DNA from: a virus
IMG/VR virus record: IMGVR_UViG_3300009548_000502
Coordinates: 1-49,882 of that record
Direction: 5' to 3' (one strand)
Length of the DNA: 49,882 nucleotides
Below are positions 6,474 to 13,886 of the stretch, in pieces. Position 1 is the stretch's first letter; every line of letters starts with the position of its first letter. Both the position numbers and the translations under genes were made by a program. Below the pieces are notes generated by a model, which did not search any database, was not told the origin of the DNA, and was given only the letters and a program-made list of their open reading frames with translations.

Positions 6474-8206
6474 GCGCTAATGTCGAAGCGTGGCTTGAAC
6501 AAAATACAATCCGGTGTCCAATCGGCAGAGTGACGCAGGCTCAGTGCCGGCAGAATCGGGCGAGGCCGACCATAGCGCAATGGGCGCATGGAGATGCTCA
6601 CGGCCGTCCGGGAGAGATCACGCTGTTTCGGCCGAGGGAATGCGAAGCGTGCAGGGAGTGGAAAGAGCTTTTCGGGGGGGAGAAGCTTACCACAGAGACG
6701 CAGAGAGCTCAGAGGGCGCAGAGGAAGGACAAAAGATTAAAAGCGCGGGGAGTCGCACTCCCCGCACCCCGCATTGTCGACGCGCGTGCGCTGGAAGGCG
6801 CACGCGGCCGAGACGCCGGCGCCAAGGGCGCGATAAAAGAGCCGGAAGTGAAACCTTTGCCTACGCCCGCAGACGCCGCCGTGCGCCCTCACAGGAGATC
6901 GGACGCGAACTTGAAACGTTTAACATCGGCCGCCAGTGTTAGCGCGAATCCGAACGAAGTGAGGGTTCAAGGCGGCGCTACCAGCACGACAAAAGAGCCG
7001 GAAGCCATTCTTGTTCCTGTTCCAGACAAGCGGGAGAAAGAGCCAAAGGATAAATGGGGAAAACCCATCAGGGAATGCCTCGAATGCCACGAGCATAGGG
7101 GGATCGTGGGCCGGGGGCTTTGCTCAAAGTGCTGGTGGCATCAACCGGACGTCAAGGCGAGGAGAGATCAAAAGCGCCGGAAGGATGAACCCGCTGGCGC
7201 CGCCGGCGTGGTCATCGATCAATCGCTTCCTGTTTATAACAAAAAAGGCCGGGCAATCCTTCCGTGCCCTCCTTTAGAAAAGGTAGCGCCTATCATCCCG
7301 GCGTCTTCTATCGACAAAAGAGACGGGACCCAGACGGCGGCGATCATTCCCCCTCCCACGGCCGCAATCCTTGCGCCCGTGGTTCGGAAAAAAGGCCGAA
7401 AATATCCGGATTTTACCCCGGAGATGGATGCGGAGATCCGTCGCGTCTATGAAACCGAAGTGGGGATGATTGCGCCGCAGAAAGGGCGCCCGGTCCGTGA
7501 ATTGGCGGAAAAGTTCGGCTTGCCCCGCTGGAAGATAAGCAAAAGGGCGTTCAGATTAGGCGTAGTCCCCGTTTGCCATATCAAAAAAAAGGAGCCGGTT
7601 TGGGCGAAGGCCGAGCTGGCGCTTTTGAGGAAATATGCGGCGCTGACGGTGGAGCAAATACAGAGACGGCTCCGCACTGCCGGATACAGCCGGGGATTGA
7701 ACGCCATCAAAATTAAAGTCTACAGGATCGTCGGCCGCAAGCCCAGGGACGGCTATTCGTCGGGTTCCCTGGCCAAACGCTTCGGTATTGATTCGCACTA
7801 CATTGAACGCCTGATTAAATCCGGGCTTCTCAAGGCTGAAAGGCGCGGAACAAACAGGACTCAAGAGCAGGGAGGCGACTGGTGGATCATCCAGGAAGCC
7901 GCCGTTCGCGATTTTATAATCAAAAACCCGGAGATGGTGGATTTCAGGAAAGTTGATGGTCCCTGGCTGGTGGACGTTGTGGCCGGAAATTCTATTCACC
8001 ACGGAGACACAGAGAGCACAGAGAATGAACCACTCAGCACTCAGTCCTCAGGGCTCAGTGCTCGCGCTTCGCGCGCGGGGGGGGGGCATTATCCGAAAAA
8101 AATCGCGAAATGCGAAGGATGCCGGCGAAGGATGAAGATCCAAGGCCGGGGATTATGCGGCCGATGTCTTTACCACATATTGAAGGCCGAGAGGGCGCAA
8201 GGATAG
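6470..8206 (+). CDS. DNA-binding protein with duplicated zinc ribbon and HTH, repeat-invaded
   Basis: 578 residues, coupled by ATGA to the ATPase. It has two nearly identical four-cysteine modules, CLECHEHRGIVGRGLCSKCW (about 202-222) and CEGCRRRMKIQGRGLCGRCL (about 548-568), that flank a middle region with Myb/HTH-like segments (LAEKFGLPRWKISKRAFRLG and SLAKRFGIDSHYIERLIKSG near 435-455). About 100 residues (73-171) are encoded by dispersed repeats A, B, C and D in frame, and a further stretch near 508-535 (HHGDTESTENE and LSTQSSGLS) by other repeats. These segments are low-complexity and probably disordered. A role in early or middle regulation is inferred. No family name is assigned. Confidence 0.7.
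   Translation: MSANVEAWLEQNTIRCPIGRVTQAQCRQNRARPTIAQWAHGDAHGRPGEITLFRPRECEACREWKELFGGEKLTTETQRAQRAQRKDKRLKARGVALPAPRIVDARALEGARGRDAGAKGAIKEPEVKPLPTPADAAVRPHRRSDANLKRLTSAASVSANPNEVRVQGGATSTTKEPEAILVPVPDKREKEPKDKWGKPIRECLECHEHRGIVGRGLCSKCWWHQPDVKARRDQKRRKDEPAGAAGVVIDQSLPVYNKKGRAILPCPPLEKVAPIIPASSIDKRDGTQTAAIIPPPTAAILAPVVRKKGRKYPDFTPEMDAEIRRVYETEVGMIAPQKGRPVRELAEKFGLPRWKISKRAFRLGVVPVCHIKKKEPVWAKAELALLRKYAALTVEQIQRRLRTAGYSRGLNAIKIKVYRIVGRKPRDGYSSGSLAKRFGIDSHYIERLIKSGLLKAERRGTNRTQEQGGDWWIIQEAAVRDFIIKNPEMVDFRKVDGPWLVDVVAGNSIHHGDTESTENEPLSTQSSGLSARASRAGGGHYPKKIAKCEGCRRRMKIQGRGLCGRCLYHILKAERAQG
6685..6984 (+). repeat. In-frame repeat block A-B-(C inside D)
   Basis: Inside the gene at 6470, without interrupting the frame: an A arm (CACAGAGACGCAGAGAGC, about 6690-6725), repeat B (6742-6838, copy B2), then repeat C (6884-6968, copy C1) inserted in palindrome D. 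The D halves GCCGCCGTG and AAGGCGGCGCTACC flank C directly. Confidence 0.8.
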
Positions 8207-8209
8207 ACG

Positions 8210-8419
8210 ATGGGCGCGATTAAATCATGGATCAGACGGAAATTGGCAATCAGGCCTCGGAATAAGCGCTGCGTCGAATGCACCTGGTTCAAGTTATGGC
8301 AGCCGAACAGGATGCCCTATGAAGGGGCCGGAAGCTGCAGATGTAATAAAAAAGGGTTGAGGCCGGCTGGATTGATTGCGGCTTATGACAAGGCTTGTCC
8401 ATGCTTTGAGGAGTTTTAA
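8210..8419 (+). CDS. Small Cys-rich (4-Cys module) protein
   Basis: 69 residues with CVECTWF near residue 21, SCRC near 43 and ACPCFEEF at the C-terminus. The arrangement C-x2-C-x2-[FY], a middle Cys, then [AG]C-x2-[FW] recurs in four other proteins of this window (9024, 10775, 11254, 16612). It very likely binds a metal, probably zinc. The N-terminus is basic. It lies 4 bp after the previous gene and 2 bp before the nuclease gene, in the same transcription unit. Function unknown. Confidence 0.65.
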   Translation: MGAIKSWIRRKLAIRPRNKRCVECTWFKLWQPNRMPYEGAGSCRCNKKGLRPAGLIAAYDKACPCFEEF

Positions 8420-8421
8420 AT

Positions 8422-8982
8422 ATGAGGAAGCATCTTATTGCCCTTTTTGCTGTCTTGTTGTTGGCCGGCGCGGCTGCGGCCGCAGAAGTGCATGAACCGG
8501 CGCTTGCGCCCGGAGCGTGTCCCTTATGCGCGCCTATCGAAGTATTCTTCAGCCCTAATGGCGGGATCACAAGCGTGATAGTCCGCGAGATCGGCAATGC
8601 CAAATTCAGCATTCACGTCCAGGCGTACGGTTTTACGAGCGCGCCGATCGCCGGGGCGCTTGCGGCCGCATCCGCCAGGGGAGTCCAGGTCCACATCATC
8701 CTGGATAGGTCCAATATGACGAACAGGTATAGCGCAGCGGATTATTTCAGAAATCACGGGATCACGCCGCTGATCGACAGCATGCACGCCATCGCCCACA
8801 ACAAGATCATGATCTTCGACGGCCAGACGGTGCTGACCGGTTCTTTCAACTTCACCCAGGCCGCCGAACATTCCAACGCCGAAAATATCGTCATCCTCCG
8901 GGACAAGGGCATTGCGGCCAAATATCTGGCTAACTGGACCATGCATGCCGGTCATTCGGTCCCTTATGCGGGGAGGGAATAG
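8422..8982 (+). CDS. Secreted phospholipase D-type nuclease (Nuc-like)
   Basis: 186 residues. Residues 1-21 are a Sec signal peptide (basic MRKH, hydrophobic core, AAA cleavage site). The single PLD motif is H126-N-K128-x4-D133 followed by GSFNFT (140-145) and the downstream NAEN, as in the Nuc/Nuc-like endonucleases that dimerise to form one active site. Length matches that family (about 150-180 mature). It would act in the periplasm or outside, degrading DNA. Such nucleases occur on plasmids and mobile elements. In a phage it could supply nucleotides or act on competing DNA; that use is inference. Confidence 0.88.
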   Translation: MRKHLIALFAVLLLAGAAAAAEVHEPALAPGACPLCAPIEVFFSPNGGITSVIVREIGNAKFSIHVQAYGFTSAPIAGALAAASARGVQVHIILDRSNMTNRYSAADYFRNHGITPLIDSMHAIAHNKIMIFDGQTVLTGSFNFTQAAEHSNAENIVILRDKGIAAKYLANWTMHAGHSVPYAGRE

Positions 8983-8991
8983 CGTTAAAAA

Positions 8992-9020
8992 TCCACCACA
9001 GAGACACAGAGGCCACATAG
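8992..9020 (+). repeat. 5' arm of repeat family A
   Basis: CACCACAGAGACACAGAGGC just after the nuclease gene and just before the next start. No partner 3' arm lies in the same gap. Confidence 0.75.
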
Positions 9021-9023
9021 GAA

Positions 9024-9278
9024 ATGCGAATCGATGTCGAAATAGTGAAAAGATCAAGGGCCATAATAAAAGAAAACCCGATGCTCAGACTCGGGCGGTG
9101 TCCGGTCGAGGGCGAGACATGCAAAATGTGCAAATTCCTTATCGGGGATGCCGGTATTTGCCCCGAGCCGGAATGCGAGCTGCGCGGCAAGAAGGCGCAT
9201 GATCCGAACTGGGCTGCTTGCGCGAAGTTTATAACATGGAAAAAATGGAGAGAACAGCGAATGGAGGTCAAAATATGA
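9024..9278 (+). CDS. Small Cys-rich (4-Cys module) protein
   Basis: 84 residues. It shows CKMCKF, two middle cysteines (ICPEPEC) and AACAKF, matching the C-x2-C-x2-[FY] ... C ... [AG]C-x2-[FW] module seen in its neighbours. It probably binds zinc or another metal. The C-terminus is basic. Its last codons contain the ribosome binding site (GGAGG) and the ATGA overlap that starts ThyX, so the two are translationally coupled. Function unknown. Confidence 0.65.
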   Translation: MRIDVEIVKRSRAIIKENPMLRLGRCPVEGETCKMCKFLIGDAGICPEPECELRGKKAHDPNWAACAKFITWKKWREQRMEVKI

Positions 9279-9955
9279 AATTGATCCGGCAATATTGGGA
9301 GTTCGAAGAAATGGTGGATGGCGCGGAGATACTTAAGAAGATCGAACGCGCCGGCCGCACCTGCTACAAAAGCGAGGACAAAATAACTGACGATTCGGCC
9401 ACGCGATTCTGTTTAAATATGCTCAAAAGCGGCCATCATTCCGTTATCGGACATCATAACATAACAGTCAGAATAATCACCAACCGTGGCGTGACGCACG
9501 AGATCGTCAGGCACAGGCTCGTATCTTATAGTCAAGAATCAACCCGCTATTGCAATTATGGCGGGGATGATCTGGTCTTTATCCTCCCGGTATGGATGGA
9601 CAATTATCCTGTGCCCTTAAACCAATCGATCAGTTTTCTTGAAGGGCCAGTCCATCTAACGGCCGAGGAATCTTTTCTCTATAGTCTCCACTTATCTGAA
9701 ATCTATTACAAATATCTTTTGAAGGAAAGCTGGCAACCTCAGCAGGCGAGAGAAGTACTCCCGAATGCCTTGAAGACCGAACTTGTCATGACGGCGAATA
9801 TCCGGGAGTGGCGGCACTTCTTCTCTCTTCGATGCTCCAGCGCCGCTCATCCACAGATGCGGGACCTGGCCAAAAGTATGCTTACCGGATTCTACCAAGC
9901 CATTCCGGCAATGTTCGATGATTTATACGGGAAGCATATTGTCGGGGGTGAATAG
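9275..9955 (+). CDS. thyX: Flavin-dependent thymidylate synthase
   Basis: 226 residues, the normal ThyX length. The signature RHRX7S is present: R79-H80-R81 then S89 (RHRLVSYSQESTR), along with SGHHSVIGHH near 52-61, the usual substrate/FAD-binding segment. ThyX converts dUMP to dTMP with methylenetetrahydrofolate, FAD and NADPH. The start is the ATG at 9275, which overlaps the previous stop and has GGAGG 7 bases upstream; longer in-frame starts lack such a site. A phage copy would support dTMP supply in replication. It may also be present because host ThyA is absent; that is not visible here. Confidence 0.95.
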   Translation: MKLIRQYWEFEEMVDGAEILKKIERAGRTCYKSEDKITDDSATRFCLNMLKSGHHSVIGHHNITVRIITNRGVTHEIVRHRLVSYSQESTRYCNYGGDDLVFILPVWMDNYPVPLNQSISFLEGPVHLTAEESFLYSLHLSEIYYKYLLKESWQPQQAREVLPNALKTELVMTANIREWRHFFSLRCSSAAHPQMRDLAKSMLTGFYQAIPAMFDDLYGKHIVGGE

Positions 9956-9957
9956 CG

Positions 9958-10509
9958 ATGAGCAAAGTGAATGGCCTATTCGGTACTTACGAAGTGAAGC
10001 GGCTGGTGACCAGCGCCCAAGTCGGCAAATGGTGCAGGCTGTCGTATCCCGGTCATAAGCGCGGATGCCCGAACTATGGCAGGCCGAACTGTCCGCCGGG
10101 CGCTGGCAGCATTGTCGACGTGATCGATACCACGCAACCCATGTACCTGGTTTCCGCCATGTTCAACCTCAAATATCACGCGGAGTTGATGAAGATCAGG
10201 CACTCCGGCTGGTCGGACCGGCAATGCCGCAATGTTTTGTATTGGCAGCAAATAGTGAGGGCAGACTTGAGGCGCGCCGTGAAAGCCGCAATGGGATTTT
10301 TGGGCTGCGATGTTGTCACATATTGCCCGGAAGGGTTCGGCGTAAATGTCTTTGTGACCGCCAGGGCGGCCGGGCTCAAGCTCGATAAAACCAGGCGCAT
10401 ATGGATCGATCATCATGTGGCGTTGATTGGGACTTCGATCGCCGCAGAGGCGCAGAGAACAGGGAAAGAGATCGGGGAGCAATATGGGGAAAGTGCATCA
10501 ACTTTGTAA
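9958..10509 (+). CDS. Conserved phage metal-binding protein, CPNYGxxNCPP type
   Basis: 183 residues. A cysteine cluster W-C-R-L-x-Y-P-G-H-x-x-G-C-P-N-Y-G-R-x-N-C-P-P lies near residues 25-48, with later cysteines (C93, C116, C122) in a mixed alpha/beta region that ends VNVFVTARAAG. I have seen this GCPNxG...CPP pattern in phage hypothetical proteins and infer metal or Fe-S binding, but no enzyme is known to me. It starts 2 bp after thyX, in the same operon. The C-terminal 26 bases overlap the next gene. A link to nucleotide metabolism is suggested only by location. Confidence 0.6.
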   Translation: MSKVNGLFGTYEVKRLVTSAQVGKWCRLSYPGHKRGCPNYGRPNCPPGAGSIVDVIDTTQPMYLVSAMFNLKYHAELMKIRHSGWSDRQCRNVLYWQQIVRADLRRAVKAAMGFLGCDVVTYCPEGFGVNVFVTARAAGLKLDKTRRIWIDHHVALIGTSIAAEAQRTGKEIGEQYGESASTL

Positions 10510-10774
10510 TCAAGAAGGATGCACGCGGGATGGCAGCGTCGAATGCACTGAGCCATGTGGCCCTGGCGAAGAAGAGAGAATCAGCCATTATTGTCCGGAG
10601 CACTGCACTGACAATGGTTTCTGTTGGTATTGCGGGCGATTCTGGGCCGGCGTGAATGCCTTCGACTTTAATCCGGCAGGGTTGTGTCCAGATTGCAAGG
10701 ATGAGGTCTCTTGTGATTTGGCCGAAGATTTTGAGGATGAATGGGGACCTGATTTTTTCGAGGATTATTCATAG
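10484..10774 (+). CDS. Small Cys-rich zinc-finger-like protein
   Basis: 96 residues with eleven cysteines. They form two or three clusters: CNQEGC and CTEPCG near the N-terminus, CPEHCTDNGFCWYCGRFW in the middle, and GLCPDC further on. The C-terminus is very acidic (DLAEDFEDEWGPDFFEDYS). The CWYCGRFW segment is typical of zinc ribbons. The ATG at 10484 is used because GGGGAGC precedes it; the gene overlaps the upstream gene by 26 bp and abuts the next ATG. Function unknown. Confidence 0.6.
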   Translation: MGKVHQLCNQEGCTRDGSVECTEPCGPGEEERISHYCPEHCTDNGFCWYCGRFWAGVNAFDFNPAGLCPDCKDEVSCDLAEDFEDEWGPDFFEDYS

Positions 10775-11257
10775 ATGGAACGAATAATTAGCCCACATCT
10801 GATGCGGCGTCGAGCTGGAAGAGGACCGCACGGAAAGGTCTGTGCGGAGTGCATCTCTTATGAGGAAGATGATGCGGAATATGAAGGGCTTTGCATTCAT
10901 CAGGAGCGGCCGTTCAATCCTTTTTATGTAGAGCGTTTATTCCCGGCCTGCGGCCTTTTCAGATCAGAATGGCAATATGAGCGCGAACTACTCGAGGCCC
11001 AGGGGCAATTGAGGCTCGGTATGTGTAGCCGCGTGAAAAAGGAAAGGCATTTTTATGATTTGCCTCCGGGGGCGGAGATGGCCGACCAGGACTGGACAAC
11101 TCCCGGATTTTGGCCGAGGACGCAAGGATCTTCCGCCGCCGTGCGCCCTCAAAAAGGATCGGACGCGAACTTGAATCGTTTAACGTCGGCCGCAAGTGTT
11201 AGCGCGAATCCGAACGAAGTGAGGGTTCAAGGCGGCGCTACCGGTGAGAATTTATGA
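10775..11257 (+). CDS. 4-Cys module protein with repeat-encoded C-terminus
   Basis: 160 residues. The functional part seems to be residues 1-115, with CAECISY, a middle LC and ACGLF giving the same four-cysteine module as its neighbours. Residues about 122-157 are encoded by repeat C inserted in repeat D (11135-11243), and read AAVRPQKGSDANLNRL and VSANPNEVRVQGGAT, almost the same peptide as in the protein at 6470. The natural C-terminus was probably replaced by this insertion. It ends in an ATGA overlap with the next gene. Confidence 0.65.
   Translation: MERIISPHLMRRRAGRGPHGKVCAECISYEEDDAEYEGLCIHQERPFNPFYVERLFPACGLFRSEWQYERELLEAQGQLRLGMCSRVKKERHFYDLPPGAEMADQDWTTPGFWPRTQGSSAAVRPQKGSDANLNRLTSAASVSANPNEVRVQGGATGENL
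11135..11243 (+). repeat. Repeat C inserted in D (copy C2)
   Basis: C occupies about 11144-11228 (CCTC... to GTGAGGGTTC), flanked by D halves GCCGCCGTG and AAGGCGGCGCTACC. It is a near-duplicate of the composite at 6875-6984. The two composites lie in two unrelated genes in the same reading frame. Confidence 0.85.
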
Positions 11258-11919
11258 AGCTTGTCTGCCCCGGATGCGGGGGAACATACAGCCTGGAAGG
11301 ATGGGAAAACGATGCGGCAGTGCGGCAGTTCAGCGCCGTGATGTCCGGGCTGCCTCATCATGTTCAGCATCATGCGGCGAACTATCTGGGGCTATTCAGG
11401 ATCGGCACGCGGGGATTGTCGTGGAAGCGGGCGCTGCGGATACTCCAGGAGCTAAAAGACCTGGTTGCTGCCGGTTCTGTCCATTGGGAGGGCGGGGAAA
11501 CCCGGCCGGCGCCTCCGGAGCTGTGGGCCGAAGTGATGTTGGAAATGTGCGAGAAGGGCAAAAGGGAGCTGGAGAACCACAACTATCTGAGAAAGGTAGT
11601 GTGGACGAAGGCGCGCGGAATCGCAGCGCAGGCAGAGAGAGAGCAGGTTCACGCGAAGCCGCGAAGCCGCGAAGAGGATACGGTAGCGCAGCCTTCCACG
11701 GCTGCGCATAAACCAACCCGAAGAGGTTGTTTTACGTGTGAATCATTCCGGCCACCGAGAGGATGTGAAGTAAAAAGCAGCCCGACTTCTGGGAATCAAA
11801 TGTTGGGTTGCGGGCAATGGAAGGAAAAGGCTGCGGCGCGAGCCGTTGGAAATTTGATGGGCGAAATCCTGGGAGTGGCATTGGTCCACCACGAAGGACA
11901 CGAAGAAGAGGAAGAGTAA
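11254..11919 (+). CDS. Conserved transposable-phage protein with zinc ribbon and 4-Cys module
   Basis: 221 residues. It begins with a half zinc ribbon (CPGCGGTY). Residues 34-75 contain LPHHVQHHAANYLGLFR and GLSWKRALRILQEL, which resembles a conserved protein of B3/D3112-like transposable phages. Residues about 128-150 (VHAKPRSREED, TVAQPSTAAHK) come from an in-frame GCGAAG repeat and a D palindrome. Then follows the four-cysteine module CFTCESF ... CEVK ... GCGQW. The last ten residues (VHHEGHEEEEE) are encoded by the 5' arm of a repeat pair. Probably DNA-binding; function not known. Confidence 0.65.
   Translation: MKLVCPGCGGTYSLEGWENDAAVRQFSAVMSGLPHHVQHHAANYLGLFRIGTRGLSWKRALRILQELKDLVAAGSVHWEGGETRPAPPELWAEVMLEMCEKGKRELENHNYLRKVVWTKARGIAAQAEREQVHAKPRSREEDTVAQPSTAAHKPTRRGCFTCESFRPPRGCEVKSSPTSGNQMLGCGQWKEKAAARAVGNLMGEILGVALVHHEGHEEEEE
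11682..11706 (+). repeat. Repeat D palindrome, in frame
   Basis: GGTAGCGCAGCC-TTCCA-C-GGCTGCGC hairpin. It encodes VAQPSTAA in the gene at 11254. The same sequence lies at 19743-19768 with the same frame. Confidence 0.8.
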
Positions 11920-11972
11920 AAAATGAAGATATCTTTTTCTTCGTGAGCTTCGTGGCCTTCGTGGTGAAAAAG
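11887..11972. repeat. Repeat bracket, CACCACGAAGG family
   Basis: 5' arm CACCACGAAGGACACGAAG lies at the end of the upstream coding sequence. The 3' arm CTTCGTGGCCTTCGTGGTGA lies before the AAAGGAGCGG ribosome binding site at about 11980. The two arms can pair around a short AT-rich loop. Confidence 0.8.
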
Positions 11973-11991
11973 CTTTTCAAAGGAGCGGACA

Positions 11992-12696
11992 ATGGAAATC
12001 GGATCTCTTAAAAGCGCCCGGGCGGCGCTGGATGGAAACAGGCTCGATGACAACGAACGGCTGATACTGGCTGCGCTGGTACAGGCTGGATACGACGAAA
12101 GTGGAAAACCCCTCGGGCACGCGGGAAGGCTATCGTCCAATGCCCTGGCGCAGATCATCTATCCGACGATCTGGGAATCGGAAACGCCGAACTGGAATGA
12201 AGAGCGCACGCGGATCGAATCCTGCAAACGGCAGGTGCGGGAGACCATAAACAGCCTCATTATAACGCACGGCATATCAATCTGCTGCATGGCCGGAAAC
12301 GGCGGCGGATACTGGCTGCCGGCGAGCAAGGAAGACGTCGAAGGTAATTACAGGGCGTTTCACCGGCGCGCAATGACGGGCCTGGTCAAAGCCGCGCGGG
12401 GCCGCAAAGCCGCTTATGCCGACGCAATGGTGCAACTCAGTCTTGGGTTTGAAGGCGAGGCAAAGATGCACCGCGATATCGCCGATGTTCCGGGACCCGG
12501 CGAGGACGGTCCTCCGGCATGGGTGGCGGTCGTGACCGGGCTCCTTCAGCAGGTAAAAGGAGACCCGGCCAAATATGCGGCCGAGATCAAGCGGATCCAG
12601 GAGGAGTTCGGCGATATTTTTGTGCGCCGGGACCAGGTGGCGAAGATCAAGCAGCTTTCGAGTGAATTGAGCCGGGTGCTGGAGGGGCTGCAGTAG
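11992..12696 (+). CDS. Replication/regulatory phage protein with winged-helix features
   Basis: 234 residues. The N-terminal half (ERLILAALVQAGYDESGKPL, SSNALAQIIYP, RQVRETINSLIITHGISICC, then GGGYWLPAS) has the layout of a winged-helix DNA-binding domain. This arrangement with a final GGGYWL wing is common in phage replication-initiation-type or transcription proteins. The C-terminal half is helical (ITGL/AEIKRIQEEF, with heptads at 205-233). An AAAGGAGCGGAC site precedes the ATG. I infer DNA binding in the replication or regulatory module; the exact family is not assigned. Confidence 0.6.
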   Translation: MEIGSLKSARAALDGNRLDDNERLILAALVQAGYDESGKPLGHAGRLSSNALAQIIYPTIWESETPNWNEERTRIESCKRQVRETINSLIITHGISICCMAGNGGGYWLPASKEDVEGNYRAFHRRAMTGLVKAARGRKAAYADAMVQLSLGFEGEAKMHRDIADVPGPGEDGPPAWVAVVTGLLQQVKGDPAKYAAEIKRIQEEFGDIFVRRDQVAKIKQLSSELSRVLEGLQ

Positions 12697-12702
12697 GGCC
12701 TT

Positions 12703-12812
12703 CACCACGAAGGACATAAAGGACACGAAGAATGACTAAGCATTTAAGGCAGACAGATCCGGGAGCTTTTTCTCGAAAAGATATCTTCGTGCTCTCTGTG
12801 CTCTTCGTGGTG
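12703..12812. repeat. Repeat bracket, CACCACGAAGG family
   Basis: 5' arm CACCACGAAGGACATAAAGG just after the upstream stop. 3' arm CTTCGTGCTCTCTGTGCTC plus TTCGTGGTG just before the next ribosome binding site. Variable 50-bp middle with no gene. Confidence 0.85.
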
Positions 12813-12845
12813 AGACATTTTTAAGTTTTTAAGGAGCGATAGGCG

Positions 12846-13082
12846 ATGCTCAAAAAAAAGAGAAAGCCGAAGGCAGGCAAGCAGGGAGTCAGAATGCGGC
12901 CGGCGCGATGGGTGGATTTAATTAGCAGGCGCATCCTGTGGGGCGTAGAGATCGAGATTGCGGGCCGGTGGTATCCATGCACAACAGGCGGCCGCAGCGT
13001 GTGTTTTGATTACCAATATGATGCATGCGCGTACCTTGCGATGCTGGCCCAGGAAAAAGGGATTGCCTGGAGTGTTCGATAA
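12846..13082 (+). CDS. Hypothetical 78-residue basic protein
   Basis: A very basic N-terminus (LKKKRKPKAGKQGVRMRPAR) followed by a small domain VEIEIAGRWYPCTTGG. GGAGCGATAGGCG precedes the ATG. There is no known family. It lies between a repeat bracket and two 3' arms of the TTCGCGTGA family (13084-13149). Function unknown; a nucleic-acid-binding role would fit the basic tail. Confidence 0.55.
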   Translation: MLKKKRKPKAGKQGVRMRPARWVDLISRRILWGVEIEIAGRWYPCTTGGRSVCFDYQYDACAYLAMLAQEKGIAWSVR

Positions 13083-13083
13083 C

Positions 13084-13149
13084 TCTTCGCGGCTCCGCGT
13101 CTCCGCGTGAGATGCTTTCGAATTTTCGCGGCTTCGCGTCTTCGCGTGA
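13084..13149 (+). repeat. Two tandem 3' arms, TTCGCGGCTTCGCG family
   Basis: CTTCGCGGCTCCGCGTCTCC and TTCGCGGCTTCGCGTCTTCG, each ending GCGTGA, separated by a short spacer. No 5' arm is present in this gap. The endolysin start follows. Confidence 0.75.
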
Positions 13150-13170
13150 ACAAAATGAAAGGAAAAATCG

Positions 13171-13827
13171 ATGCAACTGACATCTGAGGGATTGCAGCTT
13201 CTACTCGATTGGGAAGTGGGCGGCGGCGAGAAATATTACAGCAAATTTTGCGTCCATCCGACCGTGCCGGGCGGCAAAGATACAACGTCCGGAATCACTA
13301 TCGGCATCGGCTGGGACGTGGGCCAGCATCCAACGGCAGACTTGATGCAGGAATGGCAGGAATTTCTCTCCGTGGAAGCGCTTGCGAAGCTGGCGACGAT
13401 GGTAGGGGTGAAGGGAGATGCTGCGAAGCGGTTTTTGCCCCAAATGCAGGAGGTTTCCATTCCGTGGGAAATCGCCCTGGCGCAGTTCAGGCGCTACACG
13501 GTGCCTCGTTATTTCAAGATGGCACAGGTAGCCTTCCCTGGGGTCGAAGAGGCGCCACAATGCGTCCAGGAGGCCTTGCTGTCGGTTGTGTTCAATAGGG
13601 GCTCATCGGTATACGGCCCGAGCCGGATAGAGATGATGAATATACGCAAGGACGTCGCCGGCGGCAAGTGGGCGGCGATCCCGGCCGAGCTGCGGGCAAT
13701 GAAGCGGCTGTGGCCGGATACGAAGAGCTTGCAGGAGAGGCGCGAAGCCGAAGCCGTATATATCGAAAAGGGATTGGGACAAAGCATTCACCACGAAGGG
13801 CACGAAGATCAGGAAGAAAAGTCATAA
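13171..13827 (+). CDS. Endolysin (lysozyme-like)
   Basis: 218 residues. The N-terminal pattern E15 in LLLDWEVGGGEKYY, then SGITIGIGWDVG at 40-51, fits the Glu ... Thr/Asp active-site layout of lysozyme-fold phage endolysins (GH24 and pesticin-like). The core ends near residue 200. There is no signal peptide, so a holin or other export route is needed. The last 13 residues (IHHEGHEDQEEKS) are encoded by a 5' repeat arm (13789-13815). It would hydrolyse peptidoglycan at the end of infection. It sits just upstream of gemA, apart from the membrane-protein lysis genes at 15.8-18.5 kb. Confidence 0.75.
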   Translation: MQLTSEGLQLLLDWEVGGGEKYYSKFCVHPTVPGGKDTTSGITIGIGWDVGQHPTADLMQEWQEFLSVEALAKLATMVGVKGDAAKRFLPQMQEVSIPWEIALAQFRRYTVPRYFKMAQVAFPGVEEAPQCVQEALLSVVFNRGSSVYGPSRIEMMNIRKDVAGGKWAAIPAELRAMKRLWPDTKSLQERREAEAVYIEKGLGQSIHHEGHEDQEEKS

Positions 13828-13872
13828 AAATCAGGATTTTTATTCTAAAAACCTTCGCATTCTTCGTGGTGG
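13789..13872. repeat. Repeat bracket, CACCACGAAGG family
   Basis: 5' arm CACCACGAAGGGCACGAAG lies inside the endolysin frame; 3' arm CTTCGCATTCTTCGTGGTG at about 13854-13872 lies just before GAAAAGGGG and the GemA start. Confidence 0.8.
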
Positions 13873-13886
13873 AAAAGGGGTCTCGA

